From the NCBI RefSeq assembly GCF_030549525.1, contig NZ_CP130831.1:1575501-1639500 (forward strand): a stretch of 64,000 nt of DNA, in the 5' to 3' direction. The notes beneath the pieces are model-generated. The model was given only the letters and a program-made list of their open reading frames with translations, had not been told where the DNA came from and ran no database searches. Each line of letters starts with the position of its first letter. Position 1 is the first letter of the stretch. The position numbers and the translations under genes are program-made. Below are positions 1 through 8,997 of this stretch, piece by piece. The DNA comes from Stenotrophomonas sp. 704A1. Its GTDB lineage: Bacteria > Pseudomonadota > Gammaproteobacteria > Xanthomonadales > Xanthomonadaceae.

Positions 1-304
1 AATCCAGGCCGAGGTGGATCGTTACCCGCTCGTGCTGTTCATGAAGGGCACCCCGCAATACCCGATGTGCGGCTATTCCAGCCGCGCCGTGCAGGCGCTG
101 ATGGCTGCCGGCGCCGTCGCGCTGCGCACCGTCAACGTGCTGGAGGAACCGGAAATCCGCGCCAACCTGCCACGCTTCTCCAACCTGCCCACCTTCCCGC
201 AGCTGTTCATCAACGGCGAACTGATCGGTGGCTGCGACATCGTCATGGAACTGTTCGAAGCCGGCGAGCTCAAGCGCATCGTCGAAGAGGCGACCCAGCA
301 ATGA
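1..304 (+). CDS. grxD: Monothiol glutaredoxin (Grx4/GrxD type), 5' end outside window
   Basis: The reading frame is open from base 2, so the true start lies upstream and the GTG at 14 is probably internal. The visible part is about 100 residues, nearly a whole glutaredoxin domain. It has the MKGTP segment, a CGYS active site (Cys codon at 68-70; the usual form is CGFS), the cis-Pro TFPQLFI strand and the GGCDI glutathione-binding turn. CGFS glutaredoxins carry Fe-S clusters and help in iron-sulfur trafficking rather than classical dithiol reduction. The stop overlaps the next start (ATGA), so the two genes are probably co-transcribed. The F-to-Y change in the motif is the only oddity. Confidence 0.93.
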   Translation, partial: IQAEVDRYPLVLFMKGTPQYPMCGYSSRAVQALMAAGAVALRTVNVLEEPEIRANLPRFSNLPTFPQLFINGELIGGCDIVMELFEAGELKRIVEEATQQ

Positions 305-1098
305 GTGCCTGGCCATCGGCGTCACCGTCAGACGGGGCGCAGGATGGCCGTCCGTTGCGGGACCGCGTGGTGCTCGTCGCCGGCGCCGGCGGTGGGCTGG
401 GCAGTGCGGCCGCCGTTGCCGCCGCCGAGGCGGGGGCCACCGTGGTCCTGCTGGGGCGCAAGCCGCGGCGCCTGGACCGGGTCTATGCACAGGTCCAGGC
501 GGTCGGTCCCGAACCGCTGCTGTATCCGCTGGATCTGGAAGGCGCCGGCCCCGATGACTATGCCGAGCTGGCGCAGGCGCTGGACCGCGAACTGGGCCGC
601 CTGGACGGCCTGCTGGTCTGTGCAGCGCACTTCCCCGGCCTGACGCCTTTCGAGCTGGCCGACCCGGCCAGCTTCGCCCGTGCCCTGCACGTGACCCTGA
701 CCGCCCCGGCGTGGCTGGCACAGGCCTGCCTGCCGCTGCTGCGGCAGCGTGAAGACGCCGCCCTGGTATTCGCCGTCGATGCCCCGGAGCGGGTAGGGCA
801 GGCCTACTGGGGGGGCTATGGCGTTGCCCAGCACGGGCTGCGCGGATTGATCGCCAGCCTGCACGACGAACTGGGCCGCAGTCCGGTCCGGGTCAGCGGG
901 CTGTACCCCGGGCCGCTGCGCACCGCCCTGCGGGCGCGGGCCTATTCGATCGACCAGGACCCGGCCGCGCGCGGTCCGGAAGCCGCCGCTGCCGCCGCGG
1001 TGACGCTGCTGTCCAGCGCGGGACAGGCATGGCGCGGGCAGATACTCGATGCGGGCAATCCGCCATCGATGGGTGAGGCCGCTCGTAAAGCGGAATGA
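301..1098 (+). CDS. Short-chain dehydrogenase/reductase homologue with altered active site
   Basis: A 265-residue SDR-fold protein, starting at the ATG that overlaps the grxD stop. The nucleotide-binding glycine motif is present (G28-A-G-G-G-L-G34) and the overall layout resembles the YciK group. The NNAG-type motif is replaced by CAAH (107-110), the expected catalytic Ser region reads VDAPE (Asp160), and the YxxxK motif reads Y173-G-V-A-Q177, so the catalytic Lys is Gln. The protein may bind NAD(P) without ordinary oxidoreductase activity. Coupling to the glutaredoxin gene suggests a shared transcript, but substrate and role are unknown. Confidence 0.8.
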   Translation: MSAWPSASPSDGAQDGRPLRDRVVLVAGAGGGLGSAAAVAAAEAGATVVLLGRKPRRLDRVYAQVQAVGPEPLLYPLDLEGAGPDDYAELAQALDRELGRLDGLLVCAAHFPGLTPFELADPASFARALHVTLTAPAWLAQACLPLLRQREDAALVFAVDAPERVGQAYWGGYGVAQHGLRGLIASLHDELGRSPVRVSGLYPGPLRTALRARAYSIDQDPAARGPEAAAAAAVTLLSSAGQAWRGQILDAGNPPSMGEAARKAE

Positions 1099-1307
1099 AG
1101 ATTCCGTCACGATAGCGTTGCGATCCGGTGCCGTTTGTCGCACAACCGTCACATTGAAGGCGTAGCGTGTTAATCTAGTGTTAACCGTTGCGGCAGCTGC
1201 CGTTCACGGTAGGGAACCCCAGATAAATGTCCAGTCAGCCGCCCGCAAGGCTGGTTGGATGCGCTTTTTTTCCGCCATCGCCCAACTCGCATCGAGGCTA
1301 CCGAAAA

Positions 1308-4300
1308 ATGACCCACCCACTCCGGATGTCCAAGCTTACCCTTGGTCTCGTGGCTGCGCTCGCCGCCGCTCCCGCCTTCGCCCAGAGCACCTCCGCCGGT
1401 GTCGGCGGCCAGGTCGTGTCCCGCGCAGGCCAGCCCGTCGCCGGTGCTGAAGTCACCATCACCCACACCGAGTCGGGCACCGTTTCGCGTGCCACCACCG
1501 ATGCGGCCGGCCGCTACAACGCGCGCGGCCTGCGCGTGGGTGGTCCGTACTCGATCACCATCACCAAGCCCGGTGAAGGCACCAAGACCGAAGATGGCGT
1601 CTACCTGGGCGTGAACCAGACCGGCACCATCAATGCCACCCTGGCCGGCGACCTCGCCGCGACCAACCTGGACACCGTGCAGGTCACCGCTGTCGGCGGC
1701 GGCTCGGAAGTGTTCAGCGCCACCAAGATGGGCTCGGGCACCAACATCAGCCAGCAGCAGATCGAAGTTGCGCCGTCCATCGGCGGCAACATCCAGGATC
1801 TGATGCGCCTGGATCCGCGCGTGACCTTCATCGATCGCGCCTCGGGTTCGATCTCGGCCGGCGGCCAGAACCCGCGCTTCAACTCGATCAGCATCGACGG
1901 CGTGTCGGCCAGCGACACCTTCGGCCTGGAAGGCAACAACATGCCGACCCGCCGCCAGCCGGTCGCGATGGAAGCCATCGAAGCGCTGGACATCAACCTG
2001 TCCAACTACGACGTCAGCATCGCTGCCGCCGCCGGTGCCACCGTCAACGCGGTGACCAAGTCCGGTACCAATGAATTCCACGGCTCGGTGTACGGCACCT
2101 ACCGTGACGGCGACTGGTTCGGCGACAACCCGGAAGGCCAGCCGTTCAATGGCTTCACCAAGGAAAAGACCTACGGCATGACCGTCGGTGGTCCGATCGT
2201 CAAGGACAAGCTGTTCTTCTTCGCCAACTACGAGAAGTTCGAGCAGTCCGCACCGGGTGCCGACCTGGCGACCACCCCGCTGGGCAAGGCCAATGGCCAG
2301 TTCACCCTGGCTGACGTGACCCGTGCGCAGCAGATCGCGCAGGGCTACGGCATCGACGCCGGTGGCATCGAAAGCAACGGCGACACTTCGATGGAAGAGT
2401 ACGCGCTGAAGCTGGACTGGAACATCAGCGACAACCACCGTGCCAACATCCGCTACAGCAAGATCGACCAGAGCAAGCTGCGCATCAACGGCATGACCAC
2501 CAGCTCTGCCTCGCTCAACTCGTACTGGTACCAGCACGACAAGACCAACGAGAGCTACGTCGCCCAGCTGTTCAGCGACTGGACCGACAACTTCTCCACC
2601 GAGTTCAAGGCCTCGTACCGCGAGTTCTCGGCGATCCGTGCGGTCAGCACCAATGCACCGAGCGTGCGCATCTACTTCGACGGCACCACCGCTGCGCCGT
2701 CGGGTGACTCGCTGTACCTGGGTACCGAAGTCAACTCGCAGGACAACATCCTCGAGACCAAGGCGTGGAACTACTACGGCGCCGGCACCCTGACCCTGGG
2801 TGACCACGACGTCAAGTTCGGTGCCTCGTACGACACCAACGACATCTACAACTACTACGGTGCCAACTCGTGGGGCGCCTACACCTTCTACGGCCTGGAC
2901 AACTTCGCCGCCGGCCGCTGGAGCACCTACGACTACGCGCCGGAGCGTACCCCGGGTTCGATTCCGGCTGACTACAAGTACAGCAACCTTGCGCTGTTCG
3001 TGCAGGACACCTGGTACGTCAACAGCAACCTGACCCTGACCCTGGGCCTGCGTGCCGACCGTCCGGATACCAGCCCGTCGCCGGCCTACAACGCTGCTGC
3101 GTCGAACTTCTTCGGCTACAACAACAGCAAGGTCTTCGAAAGCAAGTTCCTGATCCAGCCGCGCTTCGGCTTCAACTACACCTTCGACACCGAGCGTCCG
3201 ACCCAGCTGCGTGGTGGCGTGGGCCTGTTCCAGGGTGACTCGCCGCAGGTGTGGATCAGCAACAGCTATTCGGCCACCGGCTTCAACACCAGCGTCTACA
3301 GCCTGCGCTCCAACGCCTACACCCCGGGCCTGGCCTTCAATGGCAACAAGGACAACCAGCCGATTCCGCCGGGTGCCGGTTCAAACCAGCAGAACGTCAA
3401 CTTCGTCGGCAACGACTTCAAGCTGCCGTCGATCTACAAGGCCAATCTGGCCTTCGACCACGAAACGCCGTGGTACGGCATCGTGGCTTCGGCCGAACTG
3501 CTGGTCACCAAGGTCAAGGACGGCCTGTTCTACCAGAACCTGAACCTGGGTCCGGTGCAGTACCAGGGTCCGGATGGCCGTGACATGTACTACGCCCAGA
3601 ACAAGGTCGGTGCGTGGGCCAACGGTGACGCGCGCGTGGCACGCAACACCGCCTACAACAACGTCTACCTGATCAACAACACCGACAAGGGCCGCACTTC
3701 GCAGTTCACCGCGTCGCTGTCCAAGCCGTGGAGCGATACCAGCGACTGGTCCTGGAACATCGGTTACACCTACACCGATGCCACCGAAGTCGGCTCGCTG
3801 ACCAGCTCCACCGCCAGCTCGGGTTGGAACTACCAGTACGCGTTCGACGCCAACACCCCGGTCGAGAACACCTCGCGCTACCAGATCCGCGACCGCCTGT
3901 CGGGCTCGCTGAACTGGAAGCACAAGTTCTTCGGTGACTACGAAACCAAGATCGGCCTGGTGTACGAAGGCCGCAGCGGCCGTCCGTACAGCTACGTCTA
4001 CGTCAACGACGCCAACGGCGACGGCCGCTCGGCCAACGACCTGTTCTACGTGCCGAAGGGCCCGGGCGACGTGCTGTTCGGTACCCTGGCTGCCAATGGC
4101 CAGTTCACCGCCAACGCGCAGATGGAAAAGGACTTCTTCGCCTGGCTGGCCGCCAACCCGGATCTGGCCAAGTACGCCGGCAGCACGCCGGGTGCCAACC
4201 AGTTCCGTACCGGCTGGATCAACACCTTCGACATCCGCATCAGCCAGCAGCTGCCGGGCTTCATGAAGGGGCACAAGTCGGAGATCTGGCTGGATATCCA

Positions 4301-4520
4301 GAACGTTGGCAACATGCTGAACAAGAAGTGGGGCAACATCTACGACTACGGCTTCTTCGCCGACAGCCGTGTGGCCACCCTGCAGGGCATGTACCAGGGC
4401 AAGTACGTGTACAACTACCGCGGTGCGGATACCCCGACCGTCGCCAACGCCGACGCCGATGGCTTCGACGTGGGCGTGTCGCAGTGGTCGCTGCAGCTGG
4501 GCTTCCGCTACCAGTTCTGA
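1308..4520 (+). CDS. TonB-dependent receptor, Oar-like
   Basis: A 1,070-residue outer-membrane protein. The start at ATG 1308 is preferred over the upstream in-frame start at 1227 because GAGG lies 10 bases before it and a good signal peptide follows directly, ending AAAPAFAQ near residue 26. The mature N-terminus is a carboxypeptidase-regulatory-like beta domain (about 30-110). A plug domain with NAVTKSGTNEFHG-type sequence follows, then a long aromatic-rich barrel ending in a terminal Phe (FRYQF). Oar proteins are TonB-linked receptors with an extra N-terminal domain; the ligand cannot be told from sequence. A strong terminator follows directly, so it is monocistronic. Confidence 0.9.
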   Translation: MTHPLRMSKLTLGLVAALAAAPAFAQSTSAGVGGQVVSRAGQPVAGAEVTITHTESGTVSRATTDAAGRYNARGLRVGGPYSITITKPGEGTKTEDGVYLGVNQTGTINATLAGDLAATNLDTVQVTAVGGGSEVFSATKMGSGTNISQQQIEVAPSIGGNIQDLMRLDPRVTFIDRASGSISAGGQNPRFNSISIDGVSASDTFGLEGNNMPTRRQPVAMEAIEALDINLSNYDVSIAAAAGATVNAVTKSGTNEFHGSVYGTYRDGDWFGDNPEGQPFNGFTKEKTYGMTVGGPIVKDKLFFFANYEKFEQSAPGADLATTPLGKANGQFTLADVTRAQQIAQGYGIDAGGIESNGDTSMEEYALKLDWNISDNHRANIRYSKIDQSKLRINGMTTSSASLNSYWYQHDKTNESYVAQLFSDWTDNFSTEFKASYREFSAIRAVSTNAPSVRIYFDGTTAAPSGDSLYLGTEVNSQDNILETKAWNYYGAGTLTLGDHDVKFGASYDTNDIYNYYGANSWGAYTFYGLDNFAAGRWSTYDYAPERTPGSIPADYKYSNLALFVQDTWYVNSNLTLTLGLRADRPDTSPSPAYNAAASNFFGYNNSKVFESKFLIQPRFGFNYTFDTERPTQLRGGVGLFQGDSPQVWISNSYSATGFNTSVYSLRSNAYTPGLAFNGNKDNQPIPPGAGSNQQNVNFVGNDFKLPSIYKANLAFDHETPWYGIVASAELLVTKVKDGLFYQNLNLGPVQYQGPDGRDMYYAQNKVGAWANGDARVARNTAYNNVYLINNTDKGRTSQFTASLSKPWSDTSDWSWNIGYTYTDATEVGSLTSSTASSGWNYQYAFDANTPVENTSRYQIRDRLSGSLNWKHKFFGDYETKIGLVYEGRSGRPYSYVYVNDANGDGRSANDLFYVPKGPGDVLFGTLAANGQFTANAQMEKDFFAWLAANPDLAKYAGSTPGANQFRTGWINTFDIRISQQLPGFMKGHKSEIWLDIQNVGNMLNKKWGNIYDYGFFADSRVATLQGMYQGKYVYNYRGADTPTVANADADGFDVGVSQWSLQLGFRYQF

Positions 4521-4548
4521 TGAACTGACGTAGTTGCTGCATACGGAA

Positions 4549-4574
4549 ACGGCCGGGGAAACCCGGCCGTTTTT
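4549..4574 (+). terminator. Rho-independent terminator of the TonB receptor gene
   Basis: A perfect 9-bp stem (ACGGCCGGG with CCCGGCCGT, 4549-4557/4562-4570) closes a GAAA tetraloop and is followed by five T. Confidence 0.92.
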
Positions 4575-4591
4575 CGTTCAGGCGAAAGTCC

Positions 4592-4620
4592 TTGCAGGGG
4601 GCAGGGCATCGGCGTAGCAT
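4592..4620 (+). promoter_or_regulatory. Predicted sigma-70 promoter of a candidate small RNA
   Basis: TTGCAG (4592-4597) and TAGCAT (4615-4620) are separated by exactly 17 bases. The pair lies between two terminators, with the nearest start codon 145 bases away at 4766. The spacing matches the tRNA promoters elsewhere in the window. Confidence 0.45.
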
Positions 4621-4626
4621 CCGGAC

Positions 4627-4714
4627 ACGTGCGCGGCGCAGATGCCGCCGATGCGGTCCCGGAGCGGTGAACGCGGGACGCACCTATCCAACGGTCGGGC
4701 TTCCCGGCCGTTTT
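4627..4714 (+). ncRNA. Candidate intergenic small RNA, about 88 nt
   Basis: The TonB receptor gene already has its own terminator at 4549-4574, yet a second intrinsic terminator sits at 4691-4714 with no gene between. A promoter-like pair at 4592-4620 would start a transcript near 4627 and give an RNA of about 88 nt. The interior can pair GTCCCG (4656-4661) with CGGGAC (4674-4679), flanked by GTGC/GCAC (4629-4632/4680-4683), before the terminator hairpin. No reading frame of note is present. It could instead be a leader of the downstream gene that terminates early. Function is unknown. Confidence 0.4.
4691..4714 (+). terminator. Orphan intrinsic terminator
   Basis: ACGGTCGGG (4691-4699) pairs with CCCGGCCGT (4703-4711) with one wobble pair around a three-base loop, then TTTT, GC and TTTTT. 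No coding sequence ends just upstream, which supports a small transcript. Confidence 0.75.
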
Positions 4715-4765
4715 GCTTTTTAAGGGGGCGGCAGTACAGTCGGACACCTTAAAGGAAGCAGAAAA

Positions 4766-6160
4766 GTGGATATGACAACGAACGAAAAGGCAGCGCGGAC
4801 GCTGCCGGTGCAGGACGCGCGGATCTACCCCCGCGGTGGCCTGGATGTGCTGTCGCGGGCCGAAGTGGCGCGCCTGCGCGACGCCTCCGGCGGTGGCATG
4901 CACGAGCTGCTGCGCCGCTGCGCGCTGGCGGTGCTGACCAGCGGCAGCGCGTCCGACGATCCGCGCGCGGCGCGCGATCTCTACCCCGATTTCGACATCC
5001 AGGTGGCGCAGCAGGATCGCGGCGTGCGCATCGACCTGGTCAATGCCCCGGCGATGGCCTTCGTCGACGGCGAGATCATCCGCGGCGTCGCCGAGCTGCT
5101 GTTCGCGGTGGTGCGTGACCTGGCCTACATGGCCATCGAGATGGGCCCGGCCTACGCGGCCGAGCTGGAGTCGTCCGAGGGCATCACCAACGCAGTGTTC
5201 GGCCTGCTGCGCAATGCGCGCATCCTCAACCCGGGCGACCCGAACCTGGTGGTGTGCTGGGGCGGCCACTCGATCTCGCGCGACGAGTACCTGTACACCA
5301 AGCAGGTCGGCTACGAGCTGGGCCTGCGCGGCCTGGACATCTGCACCGGCTGCGGCCCGGGCGCGATGAAGGGCCCGATGAAGGGGGCCACCATTGCCCA
5401 CGCCAAGCAGCGCCGCAGCGTGACGCGCTACATCGGCCTGACCGAGCCGGGCATCATCGCCGCCGAGTCGCCGAACCCGATCGTCAACCACCTGGTGATC
5501 ATGCCGGACATCGAGAAGCGCCTGGAGGCCTTCGTCCGCATCGGTCACGGCATCATCGTGTTCGCCGGTGGCGTCGGTACCGCCGAGGAGATCCTGTACC
5601 TGCTCGGCATCCTGCTGCGCGAGGAAAACAAGGACCTGCCGTTCCCGCTGATCCTGACCGGCCCGACCGTGGCCGCGCCGTACTTCGAGCAGATCGACCG
5701 CTTCATCCGCCTGACGCTGGGCGATGCGGCCGCCGAGCGCTACGAGATCGTCATCGGCGACCCGGTGGCGGTGGCCAAGAAGATGTCCGCCGGCATCAAG
5801 CGCGTGCGCGAGCACCGCCTGGCGCAGAAGGATTCGTTCTTCTTCAACTGGTCCATCGAGATTCCGTGGGAGTACCAGCAGCCGTTCGTGCCCACCCACG
5901 AGGCGATGGCCGCGCTGGACCTGCACCACGGACGTGCCCCGCATGCGCTGGCGGCGGATCTGCGGCGCGCCTTCTCCGGCATCGTCGCCGGCAACGTGAA
6001 GGAAGAGGGCATGCGCCGCATCGAGGAATCCGGTCCGTTCCAGATCCATGGCGACCCGGACATGATGCAGGCGCTGGATGCGCTGCTGCGCGCCTTCGTC
6101 GAGCAGCGCCGGATGAAGATCTCCGGCGAGTACCAGCCCTGCTACCAGGTGCTGGCCTGA
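4766..6160 (+). CDS. ppnN: Nucleotide 5'-monophosphate nucleosidase, LOG family (PpnN/YgdH type)
   Basis: 464 residues, close to the 454 of E. coli PpnN. The GTG start at 4766 has AAGGA nine bases upstream; the in-frame ATG at 4772 is the alternative. The lysine-decarboxylase-like Rossmann core carries the LOG signatures: a PGAMKGPMKGA segment near residue 198 and a GGVGTAEE motif near residue 268. Extra N- and C-terminal regions are typical of the long PpnN type rather than short plant-like LOG proteins. PpnN hydrolyses nucleoside monophosphates to base and ribose 5-phosphate and is regulated by (p)ppGpp in E. coli. It appears to be a single-gene unit. Confidence 0.9.
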   Translation: MDMTTNEKAARTLPVQDARIYPRGGLDVLSRAEVARLRDASGGGMHELLRRCALAVLTSGSASDDPRAARDLYPDFDIQVAQQDRGVRIDLVNAPAMAFVDGEIIRGVAELLFAVVRDLAYMAIEMGPAYAAELESSEGITNAVFGLLRNARILNPGDPNLVVCWGGHSISRDEYLYTKQVGYELGLRGLDICTGCGPGAMKGPMKGATIAHAKQRRSVTRYIGLTEPGIIAAESPNPIVNHLVIMPDIEKRLEAFVRIGHGIIVFAGGVGTAEEILYLLGILLREENKDLPFPLILTGPTVAAPYFEQIDRFIRLTLGDAAAERYEIVIGDPVAVAKKMSAGIKRVREHRLAQKDSFFFNWSIEIPWEYQQPFVPTHEAMAALDLHHGRAPHALAADLRRAFSGIVAGNVKEEGMRRIEESGPFQIHGDPDMMQALDALLRAFVEQRRMKISGEYQPCYQVLA

Positions 6161-6320
6161 CGCCTGCCGGCGCGGCGGGGGCCGCGCCGGGCCGGCCGGG
6201 GCAGGGTGGGTCGTCAAGCCTTTGACGCCTGTCGCCCCAGTCTGACCGTTCATCCTGCCGCCGCTTGCCGGCGGCAGGCCGGTGCGCCATCGTGGCCACC
6301 AACACGCTGGGGAGCGTCCA

Positions 6321-6836
6321 ATGTCACTGCGCCGGTCCAACGGCTTCACGCTGGTCGAGTTGATGGTCACGATTGCCGTGGTCGCGATCCTCTCGACGCT
6401 TGCCTATCCGAGCTTCCAGAGCACGATCCGTTCCAACCGGGTCACCACGATCAACAACGAGATCATCGGCCTGGTCAACCTCGCGCGCAGCGAGGCGGTC
6501 CGCAGCAATCGCGGTGGCGGCATCTGCGGCAGCAGCGATGGCAGCACCTGCGATGGCACCTGGTCCGGGGGCATGCTGGCCTTCGCCGATGCCGACCGTG
6601 ATGGCCAGCTGTCCTCCGGCGAGACCGTACTGCGTTATGTCGGTGGCAATCCGAAACTCCAGATCAGCGGCCCGTCGGCCGAGATCGCCTTCGACGGCCG
6701 CGGCCGCCGCGTGGCCGTCGCCGACCAGCAGATCGAACTGCAGCCGGACACCTGCAGCAAGGGCGCGATGAACCGGCGCACGCTCACCGTCAACGCCTCC
6801 GGGCAGATCCGCAGCATCAAGGAAGCGTGCGAATGA
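6321..6836 (+). CDS. fimT: Type IV pilus minor pilin FimT/GspH family
   Basis: 171 residues, first gene of a six-gene pilus operon. ATG 6321 is chosen because GGGGAG lies just upstream and a short prepilin leader follows, MSLRRSNG with cleavage before FTLVEL (Glu at +5). A single hydrophobic N-terminal helix is followed by a GspH-like globular domain with paired cysteines (CGSSDGSTC region). Minor pilins of this type prime pilus assembly, and FimT homologues have been linked to DNA binding in natural transformation; comEC in the same window fits that. The last bases overlap pilV (ATGA). Confidence 0.9.
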   Translation: MSLRRSNGFTLVELMVTIAVVAILSTLAYPSFQSTIRSNRVTTINNEIIGLVNLARSEAVRSNRGGGICGSSDGSTCDGTWSGGMLAFADADRDGQLSSGETVLRYVGGNPKLQISGPSAEIAFDGRGRRVAVADQQIELQPDTCSKGAMNRRTLTVNASGQIRSIKEACE

Positions 6837-7303
6837 AGCGTCCCCTCCGTGCACGCCAGGCTGGCGGCTTCACCCTGCTGGAAGTGCTGATCGCGATGAT
6901 CGTGCTGGCGTTCGGCCTGCTGGGCTTCGCCCTGCTGCAGACCATGAACGTGCGGTTCGTGCAGAGCGCGAACTATCGCACCCAGGCCACCACCCTGGCC
7001 TACGACCTGACCGAGCAGATGCGCAGCAACCGCTACCAGGCCGGCTGGTACACCTCGGCCAGCTTCGCGCCCGGCAGCATGACCGCCGAGGCGGTGTGCA
7101 GCCGCGATACCGGTGCGGTCACCATCGCCCAGAAGATCAGCCGTTGGCAGTGCGGGGTGGTCAAGGCGCTGGGTGATGATGCCGGCGCGGAGGTCACCTA
7201 TGTCGCAGGCGTGGTCAACGTCGCCATTACCTGGGGCGACCAGCGCTGGGATCCGGATGACCCGGACAAGGCCACCACCTTCGCCCTGGCTACGGAGCTG
7301 TGA
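6833..7303 (+). CDS. pilV: Type IV pilus minor pilin PilV
   Basis: 156 residues. ATG 6833 overlaps the fimT stop and has AAGGAAG eight bases upstream, so it is preferred over the GTG at 6827. The prepilin leader ends at Gly12, then FTLLEVLIAM with Glu at +5 and a hydrophobic helix to about residue 33. PilV works with PilW, PilX and PilE in the pilus tip/priming complex in the inner membrane. Confidence 0.9.
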   Translation: MKRPLRARQAGGFTLLEVLIAMIVLAFGLLGFALLQTMNVRFVQSANYRTQATTLAYDLTEQMRSNRYQAGWYTSASFAPGSMTAEAVCSRDTGAVTIAQKISRWQCGVVKALGDDAGAEVTYVAGVVNVAITWGDQRWDPDDPDKATTFALATEL

Positions 7304-7305
7304 CC

Positions 7306-8466
7306 ATGCCCATCGCACGTCGCGCCGGCATGGCCGGTCTGTCCCTGGTGGAGCTGATGGTGGCCATGGCCATCAGCCTGATCCTGCTGCTGGGCGTGGT
7401 GCAGGTGTTTTCCGCCTCGCAGGCTGCGTCGCGGCTGTCCGAAGGCGCCTCCCGCGTGCAGGAGAACGGCCGCTTCGCGCTGGATTTCCTGCAGCGCGAC
7501 ATCCGCATGGCCGGGCACATGGGCTGCGTCAACGACCAGGCCCACCTGATCAAGAACCAGGGCGATCCGGTCTCCCACCTGGGCGCCACCCTGGGTGACG
7601 GCTCGCCGTTGGATTTCGGCGTTTCCATCCAGGGCTATGAGGCGCCGGGAACCGCGCCCACCGATACGTTGACCCTGGGCGGCGACTGGGCCGTGCCCGA
7701 GGGCCTGCCGGCCTCGATCTCCGGACTGGTTCCGGCGCCGGCCGGTGGCAGCGACGTGCTGGTGCTGCGCTACCTCGCCCCGGAGGGCGTGCCGGTGACG
7801 GCGATCGATGCCTCCAGCGGCAACTCGGTGCTGGACATGGACAGCGACAGCGTTGCACGCCTGACCAGCGGTGGCGTGGGCGATCCGACCCTGTTCGGCC
7901 TGGCCGACTGCGGGCATGCCGATGTGTTCGCCGGCGGCCTGAGTGGCGCACGGGTCACCGCCACCGGCGTGGACCTGTCGCGCTACACCGCGCAGCCGAC
8001 CGGTCAGACCATGCTGTACCGGGCCGAGTCGATGGTCTATTACATCGGGCTCAACCCCGATACCAACGAGCCGGGGCTGCGTCGTGCACGGGCCGACGAT
8101 TCAGGCGACTACTCCATCAACGAGGAACTGGTGGAAGGGGTCGAGAGCCTGCAGCTGATGTATGGGCTGGATACCACCGACGATATCGGGCTGGTCACAC
8201 CGCCGGCCGGCAACCTCACCGAGCAGGGCACCGCCAGCCAGGTCAGTACCGATGCCAGCGCCAGCGGCGCGGCGCAATGGCTGCGCGTCGGCCAGGTGCA
8301 GGTGGGCCTGCTGATGCGCAGTCCCAATCCGTCTTCTTCGGTCAAGGCCAGCAATGGCCCTGCGGCGCTGGGCGTGACGTTCCAGCCGGGGGACAGCAAC
8401 GACGGGCGCTATCGCACCAGTTACGAAGTCACCATCGCACTGCGCAACCGACTGTTCGGGAACTGA
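7306..8466 (+). CDS. pilW: Type IV pilus assembly protein PilW
   Basis: 386 residues, starting at ATG 7306 with CGGAG upstream rather than at the GTG at 7300. Prepilin leader cleaved after Gly11, then LSLVELMVAMA with Glu at +5. The long globular part is usual for PilW. It begins two bases after the pilV stop and ends one base before pilX, which implies one transcript. PilW belongs to the minor-pilin complex that supports PilY1. Confidence 0.9.
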   Translation: MPIARRAGMAGLSLVELMVAMAISLILLLGVVQVFSASQAASRLSEGASRVQENGRFALDFLQRDIRMAGHMGCVNDQAHLIKNQGDPVSHLGATLGDGSPLDFGVSIQGYEAPGTAPTDTLTLGGDWAVPEGLPASISGLVPAPAGGSDVLVLRYLAPEGVPVTAIDASSGNSVLDMDSDSVARLTSGGVGDPTLFGLADCGHADVFAGGLSGARVTATGVDLSRYTAQPTGQTMLYRAESMVYYIGLNPDTNEPGLRRARADDSGDYSINEELVEGVESLQLMYGLDTTDDIGLVTPPAGNLTEQGTASQVSTDASASGAAQWLRVGQVQVGLLMRSPNPSSSVKASNGPAALGVTFQPGDSNDGRYRTSYEVTIALRNRLFGN

Positions 8467-8467
8467 C

Positions 8468-8986
8468 ATGAACGCCTTCCCACGCTCCTTCCGTCCTGCC
8501 CCAGCGCCTCGTCAGCAGCGTGGTGCGGTGCTGTATGTCGCCCTGATCATGCTGATCCTGCTGGCGCTGCTCGGCATCGCCGGCATGCAGGTCGCTGGCA
8601 TGCAGGAGAAAATGGCGTCCAACTACCGCGCCGCCAACCGTGCCTTCCAGAACAGTGAAGGCGTCGTGCGCGCCGCCGAGCGCTCGGTCGAGGCGATCGC
8701 CAACCGCACGTCAGTGGGCGAAGACAGCCTGGTCCAGTCCGACACCATCTCGCGTGCCTGCGACGATGGCTACGATCCGGCCGACTGGGCCGAAGGGCGC
8801 GAGGACGAGGCCTCGCCGGCGGTCAACGTGCGCCAGATCGACAGCTGCGTGGTCGGCGAATCGTCGCTGGCCATGGGCGCCCCCCTCGACGAAACCTCTC
8901 CCATCTACCAGATCACCGGGTTCGCCACCGACGACGTGGACGCCAAGTCGTCCGCCGTGGTGATCGACACCGTATTCAAACTTTGA
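8468..8986 (+). CDS. pilX: Type IV pilus assembly protein PilX
   Basis: 172 residues. A basic leader ending QQRG (Gly19) precedes a hydrophobic helix AVLYVALIMLILLALLGIAG. There is no Glu at +5, as is common for PilX. The next segment (MASNYRAANRAFQNSE) matches the conserved early region of PilX proteins. It sits between pilW and pilY1 as in other type IV pilus clusters. Confidence 0.88.
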   Translation: MNAFPRSFRPAPAPRQQRGAVLYVALIMLILLALLGIAGMQVAGMQEKMASNYRAANRAFQNSEGVVRAAERSVEAIANRTSVGEDSLVQSDTISRACDDGYDPADWAEGREDEASPAVNVRQIDSCVVGESSLAMGAPLDETSPIYQITGFATDDVDAKSSAVVIDTVFKL

Positions 8987-8997
8987 GGACGCAGGCC

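Noticed and set aside
1170..2807. 545-codon open frame on the minus strand
   Set aside because: It lies antisense to the TonB receptor gene, has low-complexity Val/Gly/Arg composition and no recognisable domain. It is a by-product of high GC coding.
6161..6320. GC-rich hairpins between ppnN and fimT
   Set aside because: The stems (for example CCTGCCGCC with GGCGGCAGG) have no T-run, so they cannot be called terminators; no promoter was convincing.
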